Assembly: GCA_900318645.1 (NCBI GenBank)
Contig: ONLH01000002.1
Span: forward strand, 1-64,000
Source: an uncultured Prevotellaceae bacterium
GTDB taxonomy: Bacteria > Bacteroidota > Bacteroidia > Bacteroidales > Muribaculaceae
Direction of reading: 5' to 3'
DNA: 64,000 bases
Below the pieces are notes generated by a model. The model was not told the origin of the DNA. It was given only the letters and a program-made list of their open reading frames with translations, and did not search any database. A program made the translations under genes and the position numbers. Position 1 is the stretch's first letter. Each line of letters opens with the position of its first letter. This document shows positions 26,502-34,817 of the stretch, piece by piece.

Positions 26502-26531
26502 TTGCCAGTTCGGGAAAAAGCAGTACTTTTG
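26502..26531 (+). promoter_or_regulatory. Promoter of the SRP RNA gene
   Basis: TTG at 26502-26504 and TACTTTTG at 26524-26531 are 19 bp apart, ending 5 bp before the RNA start. Confidence 0.7.
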
Positions 26532-26536
26532 CAGCC

Positions 26537-26633
26537 GGGTAAGTCCTACACGGCCAGCTCCCTCCCAATCCCCCAGGCCTTGACCGGAGCAAGGGTAACG
26601 AGGTCGTAGCGGCGCGCTGTAGCTCACTTGCCC
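26537..26633 (+). ncRNA. ffs: Signal recognition particle RNA, small (4.5S-like) type
   Basis: The ends pair (GGGTAAGT with ACTTGCCC), giving a ~97-nt hairpin RNA. The apical part has the SRP domain IV signature: CAGG on the 5' side and AGCA on the 3' side form the symmetric loop bound by Ffh, above which CC/GG closes a six-base loop (TTGACC). E. coli has GGAA here instead. A matching promoter lies just upstream, and seven T residues follow immediately (26634-26640), so it is an independent unit. Confidence 0.88.
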
Positions 26634-26747
26634 TTTTTTTGTATCCCTACCCCACCTACCTCATTTTCTTCTATTCCTTTATTTATACAAATTTTAGACC
26701 TATGGGTCATTTTGCAGGATAAGACAGGCCAGTACTGGCCTCAGCTG

Positions 26748-26790
26748 GCCAACCAGTTGAGTTCAAGAGTATAGTTTTATAGAACTCATT
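26748..26790. repeat. Dispersed repeat, copy 2
   Basis: Intergenic partner of 4528-4572: GGCCAACCAGTTGAGTTCAA, then GAG, TATA, spacer and GAACTCA. Confidence 0.55.
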
Positions 26791-26825
26791 AACAGAATAA
26801 TGAATTATGTGTGCGGCCTGTTTGA

Positions 26826-28028
26826 TTACTTGAGCAGGTCGCGCACTTCTTCAAGGGTGCCGTCATTGGGGGACGGTGTCACGCCCAACAGATAACACAG
26901 CAGCGGATAGACGCACACATTGCGGAAACGCTCAGGTTTCTCATAACCCACCTTGAAGTCGGGGCCGATGGCACGGAAACCCACCTGCATATCGGCAGCC
27001 GTGTGATCAAAGCCGTGACTGCCACGCTGCTTTTTGGACGGCTTGTCGGCAAAGAGCCAGCCCACATCGGGCAACACCACCACATCTCCCATATTCTTGT
27101 CGGTACCGTAACCCAAATAAGCGGGCAATTCTCCACGTTTCCACGCACGGATGTGGTCCACGCTCTGCAAGGCGTTGTAGATGGAGTCGATATACTGCGG
27201 TGCACTGGCATAAATCAGCGTGGGATAATCGTTGCAGAAACGCTCATACCAACGCTTGGGCAGCACGTCGTCAATGTCCACAAAGCGCTTGGGATCGACG
27301 CTAGCCATACCATGGTCACCAGTAACGATAAAGTTCACCTTGTCGGCGAAAGGCAGCAACTGGATGCGTGACCACAGCTTGCTCAGCAGCAGGTCCAAGT
27401 CTTCCATGGCACGACGCGTCATGCGGTGCATGGGGCCGTAATTGTGTCCGCTACGGTCAGGCTCCTCAAAGTAGGCCATCACCAGGTGAGGACGGTCTTG
27501 CTCGGGCAGACTGAGCAGACGGATAATCTCGTCAACACGGCTCTCAAAATCAAGTTGCTCGGTCTGGTAATCACGCCAGTAGGTGGGATGCTCGCCTTGC
27601 ACTGCGACATCACTGCCCACCCAGAAGACTGTGGCCGTCTTCACGCCCTGATGCTTAGCCGTGAGCCACACCGGGTCACCGCCATAGTAGCGGCCGTCGG
27701 CACGCGTCACCTTGTTACCCAGTGAGAACTCCACACCTTTCTCGCGGTCCCAAAAGGTGTTGGCAATGATGCCATGGTGGTCGGGGGTGAGGCCGGTTGC
27801 AAGCGTGTAGTGGTTGGGGAACGTCTTGCTCGGGAACGACGGCTGCATCACCGCCTTAACGCCCTCGCGCGCCAGCTGGTTCATGAACGGCACATCATAG
27901 GTATCCAGATAATCCCAGCGCAAGCCGTCGAGCGAGATAATCACCGTGTAGTTGTCACGACCTGCAGCCCAGGACTGAAGCGCCATCAGCGGCAGCAGGA
28001 ACATCAGTAAAAACAATCTTTTCATCAT
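26826..28028 (-). CDS. Secreted nucleotide pyrophosphatase/phosphodiesterase (alkaline phosphatase superfamily)
   Basis: A 400-residue periplasmic enzyme predicted to cleave nucleotide or other phosphodiester bonds. After the signal peptide (MMKRLFLLMFLLPLMALQSWAA) come the NPP hallmarks: metal ligand Asp34 in ISLDGLRWDYL, nucleophile Thr69 in FPSKTFPNHYTLATG, a GDHGMASVDPKRFVDIDD metal-binding block near residue 245 and GSHGFDHTAADMQ with the His ligand near 340. The length matches single-domain bacterial NPPs. It has its own promoter (28056-28063). The substrate is not determined by sequence. Confidence 0.9.
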   Translation of the reverse strand: MMKRLFLLMFLLPLMALQSWAAGRDNYTVIISLDGLRWDYLDTYDVPFMNQLAREGVKAVMQPSFPSKTFPNHYTLATGLTPDHHGIIANTFWDREKGVEFSLGNKVTRADGRYYGGDPVWLTAKHQGVKTATVFWVGSDVAVQGEHPTYWRDYQTEQLDFESRVDEIIRLLSLPEQDRPHLVMAYFEEPDRSGHNYGPMHRMTRRAMEDLDLLLSKLWSRIQLLPFADKVNFIVTGDHGMASVDPKRFVDIDDVLPKRWYERFCNDYPTLIYASAPQYIDSIYNALQSVDHIRAWKRGELPAYLGYGTDKNMGDVVVLPDVGWLFADKPSKKQRGSHGFDHTAADMQVGFRAIGPDFKVGYEKPERFRNVCVYPLLCYLLGVTPSPNDGTLEEVRDLLK

Positions 28029-28055
28029 CTAAAGGTTTTATCGTTTATCACGTCA

Positions 28056-28063
28056 CAAAGGTA
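28056..28063 (-). promoter_or_regulatory. -7 promoter element for the phosphodiesterase gene
   Basis: Minus-strand TACCTTTG, an exact TAnnTTTG match, 28 bp upstream of the start codon. Confidence 0.6.
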
Positions 28064-28140
28064 ACCAAAATAATCCACCCGACCAAAGCCACCACCCGCA
28101 TTGTCCCGTAATCCGAGGCTAGCCTCGGAACACAGCCCAA

Positions 28141-28177
28141 TAAAAACGAGGGAGCGGCCCCAATGGTCACTCCCTCT
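28141..28177 (-). terminator. Terminator of the TonB receptor/lipoprotein operon
   Basis: Minus-strand GAGGGAGTG and CGCTCCCTC pair (with G-U) and are followed by GTTTTTATT. A perfect 16-bp palindrome (CCGAGGCTAGCCTCGG) lies just beyond at 28113-28128. Confidence 0.75.
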
Positions 28178-28241
28178 AGCAAATTCAAGTCTAAATGAAA
28201 TCGCGCTTAGTAACTGGACTCAGAATAGTAGTCTCTTACAG

Positions 28242-29756
28242 TTACTGGGCCTTCTCGTGAGAGAAGTAGATACCGTTAGCCAGCTGAGGAGTATCCTTGT
28301 AGGTGCTCTTCACACCGATTACGCTCAACTGGTCGCCAACAACGATACCCATGGTTGCCAGCAGGTTCTTGCGGTTGTCGCCGGTTGCACCCCAACCGGG
28401 ATAGCAGCCATAGACATAGACGGTGTTAGTTTCATCGTCCAGATAGAGGTTGCCGTAAACCTCGTTGGCAATCTCGGTAATGGTACCGGTCAGCATATAA
28501 TAGGTATTGGGATCGTCATCCTTGTCAAGGAACTCGTCAATGCTGATGGGAGTCACGGTAATGCTCTCCTCGAGAACAGCACCGGTCATTTGAGGAGTTT
28601 CCTTGTACTCACCGCGCTTGCCGACGAGAGTAACAACGTCACCCTCCTTCAGGCCAGAAGCCTCAAAGTCACCCTTGGCACCGATGCCATAGACGTAGGT
28701 CTCACCTGACCAGTCACGCACGTAAACATTGCCATAGGTAGCATTGGCCACCTTAGTGATTACACCAGTGATGCGATACTGGGTATCGCCAACGGGAGCC
28801 TCCAGGAACTCATTGATTGAGCAAGCAACAATCGAACCCTTCTGGTAGATGGTTGCCTGAGCGGTATATTCCTTACCCTTGTCAGTGGTCTTGAAGACTA
28901 CAGTAGCACTGCGGTCGCCACCGTTATTGGCGGGAGCACGGAAGGTTACCACGGGCTCAGCGCCACCAGTGACAGACACGATGCCCAGCCAGTCCTTAGC
29001 CTCTTCAGGAATCTCAACAGAGACACCTTCGCTGCTCTTGCAGGACAGGTTGATGGCTACCGTACCACCCTCAACGGGGATAGTGGCATCGGCAGGGTCA
29101 TAACCCTCGACCTTAACCAGCGACTTCTGGATATTGACAACGGTTACGTCAACGAGCTCAACAGTACCATTATAAACGGTCTTGGGACCCTCAACGGTAA
29201 CAATGTCACCAACCTCCATGCCCCAGCTCAGGAAGTTCTTGGTACCACCCTTAGCGTCCAGCGTACCATAGATGTAAACCTCACCGGTCTCATCCTCGAG
29301 ATACCAGTTACCATAGGTGGTGTTAACAATCGACTTAACAGTACCAGTCACACGGTAGGTCTTGCTCTCGGGACCGGCAATAACCTCGGCACAAGTGGCA
29401 GGCTTAACTACAGACAGACCCTGGATCACGTTGATGGTCTGGCTCTTGTCAGCACACTTCACGTGAAGCACAGTAGTGCGGCCGTCGGGAGTAGCGTCGG
29501 CGCTGAAGGTCACCTTAGTCTCACCAGCACCGCCGTTCTTCGGGCTGATGGTCAGCCAAGCGGGGATCTCCTCGTCGTCAAATGACCAAGCCTCTTTGGC
29601 CTTCAAGGTAATCGTGTTGGAACCACCGGCCTCGGCGATGCTCACGTAGGAAGATGAAACCTGAATCTCATCGAGCAAAGTCATCGCATCGTCATCAGAG
29701 CAAGCCGACAGCAGGGCGACCAGTGCAAAAAACGAAATAAAATATTTGAGTTTCAT
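28242..29756 (-). CDS. Lipoprotein with BACON domains and three OB-fold-like repeats
   Basis: A 504-residue lipoprotein (lipobox LLSAC, Cys19) expected at the cell surface. It has a first BACON-like Ig domain (~30-115; SYVSIAEAGGSNTITLKAKEAWSFD...PAWLTISP), a second around 215-305, and three copies of an OB-fold-like module (~118-205, ~312-400, ~400-500). The modules share Y-x-(V/I/L)-TG-x-(V/I) followed by YGNxY(L/V)xD and VY(V/I)YG. BACON domains are thought to bind mucin or glycans; the OB modules suggest ligand binding. It follows the TonB receptor gene by 23 nt, so it likely acts as the surface partner of that receptor, though it is not SusD-like. Confidence 0.78.
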   Translation of the reverse strand: MKLKYFISFFALVALLSACSDDDAMTLLDEIQVSSSYVSIAEAGGSNTITLKAKEAWSFDDEEIPAWLTISPKNGGAGETKVTFSADATPDGRTTVLHVKCADKSQTINVIQGLSVVKPATCAEVIAGPESKTYRVTGTVKSIVNTTYGNWYLEDETGEVYIYGTLDAKGGTKNFLSWGMEVGDIVTVEGPKTVYNGTVELVDVTVVNIQKSLVKVEGYDPADATIPVEGGTVAINLSCKSSEGVSVEIPEEAKDWLGIVSVTGGAEPVVTFRAPANNGGDRSATVVFKTTDKGKEYTAQATIYQKGSIVACSINEFLEAPVGDTQYRITGVITKVANATYGNVYVRDWSGETYVYGIGAKGDFEASGLKEGDVVTLVGKRGEYKETPQMTGAVLEESITVTPISIDEFLDKDDDPNTYYMLTGTITEIANEVYGNLYLDDETNTVYVYGCYPGWGATGDNRKNLLATMGIVVGDQLSVIGVKSTYKDTPQLANGIYFSHEKAQ

Positions 29757-29779
29757 AATATTGTCTTAGTCTTTAGGAA

Positions 29780-32700
29780 TTAGTTGAAGATGTACTTGAT
29801 ACCGATAGATGCATTCCAGCACTGACCGATGGCCTTGTTGGGAACGAAGGTCTTGGTGCTACCACTGATGGAGCCCGGAGTCGAGAAGGTGGCATAGCCC
29901 TCAGCGTCAACGCCCTCATACTTGAGGATGCGGGGATCGCTACCGATCTCAGGATTCAGGTACTTGCTCACGCCCCAGCTCGAGTTGAACAGGTTCATCA
30001 CGTTCTTCACGTCGAGAAGCAGCTGCAGGGTGTGCTTGGCACCGCAAACGTTCAATGAGAAGTCATGCTTGTAGCTCAAGTCAATGCGATGTACCCAGGG
30101 GTTGTACAGGCTATAGGCCTCGGCATACTTGCCCTGATGGTTCTTCAGGTAGCTGTTGGCATGTACATAGTCCATGAAGCGGGTCTTGTCACCCTCGCTC
30201 ACGAAGCGGAACTCGCGGTTAGCGACCTGCTCGTCGGTGGGGATATAGAGAGCGTCATAGTTGTAGCCGTCGCCATTCATGTCGTTGGCCATCATGTAGG
30301 AGTAGTTGTAACCGCCGCGCCAGGTCTCATAGATCAGGCCATAGTGGTTACCGCTGTGGTCGTGACCGGTTGCCGACAGGACAAAACGGTCAGGAGTTAC
30401 ATACTGCGAGTTGTGCAGCTTGATGTTGTTGGGACCCTCGACGGTGGGAACATAGGTGAAGGCGCTCTCGGCAGCGCTACCGGGCATACCGGTAACTTCC
30501 TTCTGTACGGTGTGGGTGTAAGCAGCCATCAGGCTCAGCCAGTCGGTGGGCTCAGCATTCAGGGTGATGTTGCCAATCCAACCATAACCACGGCTGGTGT
30601 TCTCAAGAACGAAGGCCTTGGTACCCGTGCGGAAACCGGCGGGATACATGGGACGGTTGTCAGCACCGTTGAAGCGGGCGAAGCCACCTACGCTGGGGAT
30701 AGCCCAGTCGCTGATGCTGGCAGCGTTGATGTTCTTGTTGAAGATACCCTCAATGGTAATGCTGAAGGGGAACGAAACGGGGATGCTGTAGTCAACAGCC
30801 AACGAGGACTTCCAGACCATCGGCATCTTGAACTTGGGATCCACGGCGCTAATCGACGAGGGAACGGTTCCCATGTCAGGGGTTACGTTCTCGGGATAAC
30901 CCATGCCGATGAGCTTGTTGCGCAGGGCGTCGATCGAAGCATTGCCATTCTCGGTCACCAGACCGCCGGCAAACTGGCTCATGTCGATGTAACGGTTACC
31001 GTTGGCGTCGGTGGTGTAGGCACCAGTGTAGTTCTCAAAGCCACGGTTGGCCTTATAGACCATTTCACCAGTGTTGGGATCCTTAACCATGCCGCCAATC
31101 TTGGTGTTGGCGTTGAGCTGTGCCTGATACTGTACCAGACCGCCGTTGGTGGGCATGTTGGTGAAGAATACCAGGGGCAGACGGCCTGAGAACAGACCCG
31201 TACCACCACGAACCTTGAGGCTCTTGTTGCCGAATACGTCCCAGCTGAAGCCCAAGCGAGGTTGGATAATCAGGTTGCTGCTCGGCCACTTGCCAGTGTC
31301 GATGTGACGCTCATTACCCTTGTTGTCATAATAGGTAAGATCCTTAATGGCATTGTTGGTGATCAGGTCACCGTTGTTGAAGAACAGACCGTCAAAGCGC
31401 AAGCCAACAGTCAGCTTGAAGTTCTTGGTCATGTTCCACTCGTCCTGAGCATACAGGCCAGCCTTGTTGAACTGCACGCGGGCAGCAGGCTTGGTCTCGC
31501 TACCGTAACCGTAGGTCAAGCAAACGACCTCGGGGGTAGCTCCGTTGATAAAGTCGTCAACGCTGTTGTAGCGGTAGTAACCCGTACCGTTACGCATGTA
31601 CTGGTTGTCGGCCATCTGATGCTCAAATGACAGACCACCCATGATCTTGTGGTTACCATAGTACCAGGTCACGTCGTCACGCAGGTTCCAGATGGTGTTA
31701 TGAACGGCGTTGTTCCAGGTGAACAGCTCATAACCCAGAGCCATATAGTTGTCCCTGTTGCCCTCGGCATCGGTCATCGTGATGTCGATGAAGGGGAACT
31801 CGCTAGAGTTGCTGGCGCGGATATCGTCCAGCTTGGAGTAGGTAGCCAGGAACTGGTTCGACAAGTTGTCGCTCAGACGGCTGTTCAGGTCAAGAGAGAA
31901 GGAGTGTACCAGGTTGTCCATGCCATACATTGAGTTGGCGAAGGAGAAAGACTTCTGTGATACACGGGCATTGGCCATACGCGTGCCACCGTCCATTGAC
32001 GAAGCATTGGGATTGCTCCAGTAGCGGTTCTTGGTGTAGTTGTAACGCAGGGCCAGGTGGTGGTCATGGTTGATGTTCCAGTCCAGGCGGGCAAGAATCT
32101 TGTAGTTGTTCTCGTCGGCAGGGAAGTGGGTATAGGAACCGGTGTCATAACCGTACTTGTTCATCACGTGTTCGCTCACGCGGGCCAGGTCGGCGAGCGT
32201 GGTGCGAGAGATGTACTGGTCGGGGACAGCAACACCGTTCTCCGAAGCACGCCACATATTTACAATAGTCGGCTGCTTGGTCATCTCACCGTTAACAAAG
32301 AAGAACAGCTTGTCCTTAATGATCGGGCCGCCGATGGTAGCACCATAGGTATTTACCTGGAACTTCTCACGGGCTTGACCGATCTGGGTGCGCTGTACGG
32401 CATCACCACGCATGTTCTCATTGCGATGGAAGATGTAGGCACTACCACGGAACTTGTTGGTACCGCTCTTAGTGATGGCGTTCACACCACCACCGATGAA
32501 GTTGGTCTGACGAACATCATAGGGCGAAATCACAACCTGCAACTCCTCGATAGCCTCGATACTGATGGGATTACCGCCACCGGGCAGGTTGTCGCTCAGA
32601 CCGAAGTTATTGTTGAAGTTGGCACCGTCAACGGTGAAGTTGGCAGTACGGCCGTCAGTACCGGCAAAGCTCATGCCATTACCACCGTAGGGTGACAGAC

Positions 32701-33175
32701 GGGTAATGTCGGTCAGACTGCGGGTAACTGAAGGCAGGCTGCTGATCTGCGTGCTGTTGATGTTGGTTGCAGCACCGGTCTTCTCGGCGCGGAACTTGGT
32801 AGCGGCTGCGGTAACAACCACCTCGCCCAGCGTGTTGGCATCAATACTCATATCAATGTCAAGGTTGGACGTCTCGGCCAGCTGCAGCATCACGCCCTCC
32901 ACGTTGCGGGGCTCATAGCCGATGTAACTCACCGTTACGGTGTAGGGGCCACCGGGACGCATACCCTGAATGGTATAGCGGCCGTCCATGTTGGTCACGG
33001 CGTTGTACTTGGTGCCCGAAGGCGTGTGCAACGCGGTAATCGTGGCGCCAATCATCGCCTGTTGATTTTCATCGGTCACAACACCCGACAGTGCCGAGGT
33101 CGTCACCTGAGCACTCGATGCCAATGCCACAAAGAACATTGCCACCAAGGCCATAAGCTTAACTGTTCTCAACAT
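29780..33175 (-). CDS. TonB-dependent outer-membrane receptor (Oar/CarboxypepD-regulatory type)
   Basis: A 1131-residue outer-membrane transporter. The signal peptide (MLRTVKLMALVAMFFVALASSAQ) is followed by a carboxypeptidase-regulatory-like beta-sandwich (~25-110; LSGVVTDENQQAMIGATITAL...GRYTIQGMRPGGPYTVTVSYIGYE), a plug domain with TVDGANFNNNFGL and ISIEAIEELQVVISPYDVRQTNFIGGGVNAITKSGTNKFRGSAYIF, and a long beta-barrel ending in IGIKYIFN. The architecture is Oar-like rather than SusC-like, and no SusD partner follows. It is first in a two-gene operon with the BACON/OB lipoprotein. Substrate unknown. Confidence 0.9.
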   Translation of the reverse strand: MLRTVKLMALVAMFFVALASSAQVTTSALSGVVTDENQQAMIGATITALHTPSGTKYNAVTNMDGRYTIQGMRPGGPYTVTVSYIGYEPRNVEGVMLQLAETSNLDIDMSIDANTLGEVVVTAAATKFRAEKTGAATNINSTQISSLPSVTRSLTDITRLSPYGGNGMSFAGTDGRTANFTVDGANFNNNFGLSDNLPGGGNPISIEAIEELQVVISPYDVRQTNFIGGGVNAITKSGTNKFRGSAYIFHRNENMRGDAVQRTQIGQAREKFQVNTYGATIGGPIIKDKLFFFVNGEMTKQPTIVNMWRASENGVAVPDQYISRTTLADLARVSEHVMNKYGYDTGSYTHFPADENNYKILARLDWNINHDHHLALRYNYTKNRYWSNPNASSMDGGTRMANARVSQKSFSFANSMYGMDNLVHSFSLDLNSRLSDNLSNQFLATYSKLDDIRASNSSEFPFIDITMTDAEGNRDNYMALGYELFTWNNAVHNTIWNLRDDVTWYYGNHKIMGGLSFEHQMADNQYMRNGTGYYRYNSVDDFINGATPEVVCLTYGYGSETKPAARVQFNKAGLYAQDEWNMTKNFKLTVGLRFDGLFFNNGDLITNNAIKDLTYYDNKGNERHIDTGKWPSSNLIIQPRLGFSWDVFGNKSLKVRGGTGLFSGRLPLVFFTNMPTNGGLVQYQAQLNANTKIGGMVKDPNTGEMVYKANRGFENYTGAYTTDANGNRYIDMSQFAGGLVTENGNASIDALRNKLIGMGYPENVTPDMGTVPSSISAVDPKFKMPMVWKSSLAVDYSIPVSFPFSITIEGIFNKNINAASISDWAIPSVGGFARFNGADNRPMYPAGFRTGTKAFVLENTSRGYGWIGNITLNAEPTDWLSLMAAYTHTVQKEVTGMPGSAAESAFTYVPTVEGPNNIKLHNSQYVTPDRFVLSATGHDHSGNHYGLIYETWRGGYNYSYMMANDMNGDGYNYDALYIPTDEQVANREFRFVSEGDKTRFMDYVHANSYLKNHQGKYAEAYSLYNPWVHRIDLSYKHDFSLNVCGAKHTLQLLLDVKNVMNLFNSSWGVSKYLNPEIGSDPRILKYEGVDAEGYATFSTPGSISGSTKTFVPNKAIGQCWNASIGIKYIFN

Positions 33176-33245
33176 ACTAAAACTTTTAATGATAACTAAA
33201 ATTAATAATTATTGTATAAAAATGAACTTCAACCCAAAAAGTTTC

Positions 33246-33284
33246 GCGCTGCATTTACGGTATTTCCCCCGTAAAATACAGCGC
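33246..33284 (-). promoter_or_regulatory. Leader hairpin of the TonB receptor mRNA
   Basis: In the ~230-nt 5' leader, the arms GCGCTG..TTTACGG and CCGTAAA..CAGCGC form a long stem with a small internal loop. On the mRNA strand it is followed after four bases by five T residues, so attenuation is conceivable, but it may simply be a structured leader. Confidence 0.45.
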
Positions 33285-33414
33285 GTTGGTCGCTGGACCC
33301 CCTCTCTTGCAGCGGGTTATAAAACTGGCTTGCTGCCTCACCGCTACAAGTTATCTTGAAAGGTATGCCCAATGAATATACTGACATTTTCTTCAATCGT
33401 CGCTTTGACGGGTG

Positions 33415-33422
33415 CAAAGGTA
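33415..33422 (-). promoter_or_regulatory. -7 promoter element for the TonB receptor operon
   Basis: Minus-strand TACCTTTG is an exact TAnnTTTG match and implies an unusually long leader of about 230 nt before the start at 33175. Confidence 0.6.
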
Positions 33423-33501
33423 CAAATATTTCCCCACCCGACAAGCAACAATCCAAAAGAATTTATCAACAATTTGCAAGTTGAGGAAAGAAAGATTAGT
33501 T

Positions 33502-33543
33502 AGAAGTGAGAAGTGAGAAGTGAGAAGTTAGGAGTGAGAAGTG
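33502..33543. repeat. Tandem heptamer array
   Basis: Six consecutive 7-mers, four of them exactly AGAAGTG and two variants (AGAAGTT, AGGAGTG). Relatives in inverted orientation appear at 33648-33668 (TAACTTC, TAATTCC, TAACTCC), and copies of this motif form the arms of the adjacent terminator. Confidence 0.9.
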
Positions 33544-33612
33544 GCCTATGTAGGGCCTCGCCTTGGCGTGGCCGCTGAGACAATGCAAAGAGTGGACTGA
33601 TCGTGTGACCAC

Positions 33613-33651
33613 AAAAAAAGTTAGGAGTGAACGCTGATGCCCACTCCTAAC
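33613..33651 (-). terminator. Terminator for the LRR/dockerin gene
   Basis: On the minus strand GTTAGGAGTG pairs with CACTCCTAAC around a 12-nt loop, followed by seven T residues. Confidence 0.85.
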
Positions 33652-33677
33652 TTCTAATTCCTAACTCCTAAGTGGCC

Positions 33678-34808
33678 CTATTCCCACTTGCCACTCAGCA
33701 GGTAGTTGATGATCGCCGTCACGTCGTCAATGCTCACGCGACCATCAGGATAACAGTCGGCATTGGCCAAGTTGAGGCCCTCGGCATTGCCCGTCAGCAG
33801 ATACTGGATCAGAGCCGTGAGGTCATCAACATTCACACCTCCATTACCATCCACATCACCCGTGGTAATCAGGGCCGCATTAATCATGCGATACTCGGTA
33901 AAGCCTCGCAATTGCCAGCCCTCATAATAGCTGATATAGACCGTGTCACGGGCCAAGTCGGCAGGAGCTGTGTAGGTCAGATTGGTACCTGAGACGTCCA
34001 CTGTGCCATACAGCGCATTGGCCATACCGATACGGTAGCCCTCGGGCAGACCCGTCTCGATAGGCACATTAGCCCCAGCGGCGATGCGGCGTGTCACGGG
34101 AGGCAGCACCCACGTCGTGTCGCCCAACTCGCCAACACTCAGCGTCACCATAGCCGGCGACTGCGGCCACCCCGGCACATTCACCATATGCCCCGCCCCA
34201 TCAAGCACAGCATCTGCTTGCTTGCCGTTGCACTCCAGCACAGGTCCCTCATCAACATTAGTATAGCCGCGATAGACTACCGCAGCCAGTCCCCGTTCGT
34301 CCACGTCACAGTAGAAGTGATACAGATCCAAATAGGGAGCACCCTTCACCTGCTGCAAGCCCATTCCCATCAATGTGAACTGGCAATGTGTGGGCGAGAA
34401 TAGGAACGAGAAGTCGCTGATGTAGTTGTTAGCGACCATCACCGTCATCTTGTCCGCACTGCAGAACACCAGCGGGTTGATGCTCTCCAATCCGTTACTA
34501 CTCAGGTTCAACAACTGCAGTGAGTCCAGCACCGTCAGTGGGAAAGTGTTGGTGATACCGTTGTTACTCAAGTCAAGCTCCTTCACCTTCGAAAGATACA
34601 CCACATCACGCAAGTCAGTGATGCCCAGCCCCGACAGGTCGATACTGGTAATCGTATCCATCTGGCTCTGCAGCACCTCATCATCTTCTTCAAGCCCAAG
34701 GTGCACCTTCACGCCTCGCTCAAACTCGGGAGAAAGAAACGCCACCTTCTGGGCGCTTACCGACAACGTAAGCGCGGCAAGCAGTATAATCATGATTCTT
34801 GTCTTCAT
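33678..34808 (-). CDS. Secreted leucine-rich-repeat protein with dockerin-like tail
   Basis: A 376-residue exported protein (signal peptide MKTRIMIILLAALTLSVSA). Residues ~50-150 hold internalin-like leucine-rich repeats (ITSIDLSGLGITDLRDVVYLSKVKELDLSNNGIT, LQLLNLSSNGLESI). A beta-rich middle with LSVGELGDTTWVLPP follows, then a terminal dockerin-like pair (GDVDGNGGVNVDDLTALIQYLL, CYPDGRVSIDDVTAIINYLL). LRR and dockerin together point to protein-protein contact at the surface. It lies 9 nt downstream of the 1159-residue gene, so it may be the last gene of a three-gene operon with the beta-helix protein. Confidence 0.75.
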   Translation of the reverse strand: MKTRIMIILLAALTLSVSAQKVAFLSPEFERGVKVHLGLEEDDEVLQSQMDTITSIDLSGLGITDLRDVVYLSKVKELDLSNNGITNTFPLTVLDSLQLLNLSSNGLESINPLVFCSADKMTVMVANNYISDFSFLFSPTHCQFTLMGMGLQQVKGAPYLDLYHFYCDVDERGLAAVVYRGYTNVDEGPVLECNGKQADAVLDGAGHMVNVPGWPQSPAMVTLSVGELGDTTWVLPPVTRRIAAGANVPIETGLPEGYRIGMANALYGTVDVSGTNLTYTAPADLARDTVYISYYEGWQLRGFTEYRMINAALITTGDVDGNGGVNVDDLTALIQYLLTGNAEGLNLANADCYPDGRVSIDDVTAIINYLLSGKWE

Positions 34809-34817
34809 AGCGCGTTA

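Noticed and set aside
30065-31189. 374-codon plus-strand frame opposite the TonB receptor
   Set aside because: Antisense shadow of a clear beta-barrel protein gene.
33502-33543. Heptamer array considered as a CRISPR-like repeat
   Set aside because: The unit is 7 bp with no spacers; it is a simple tandem repeat.
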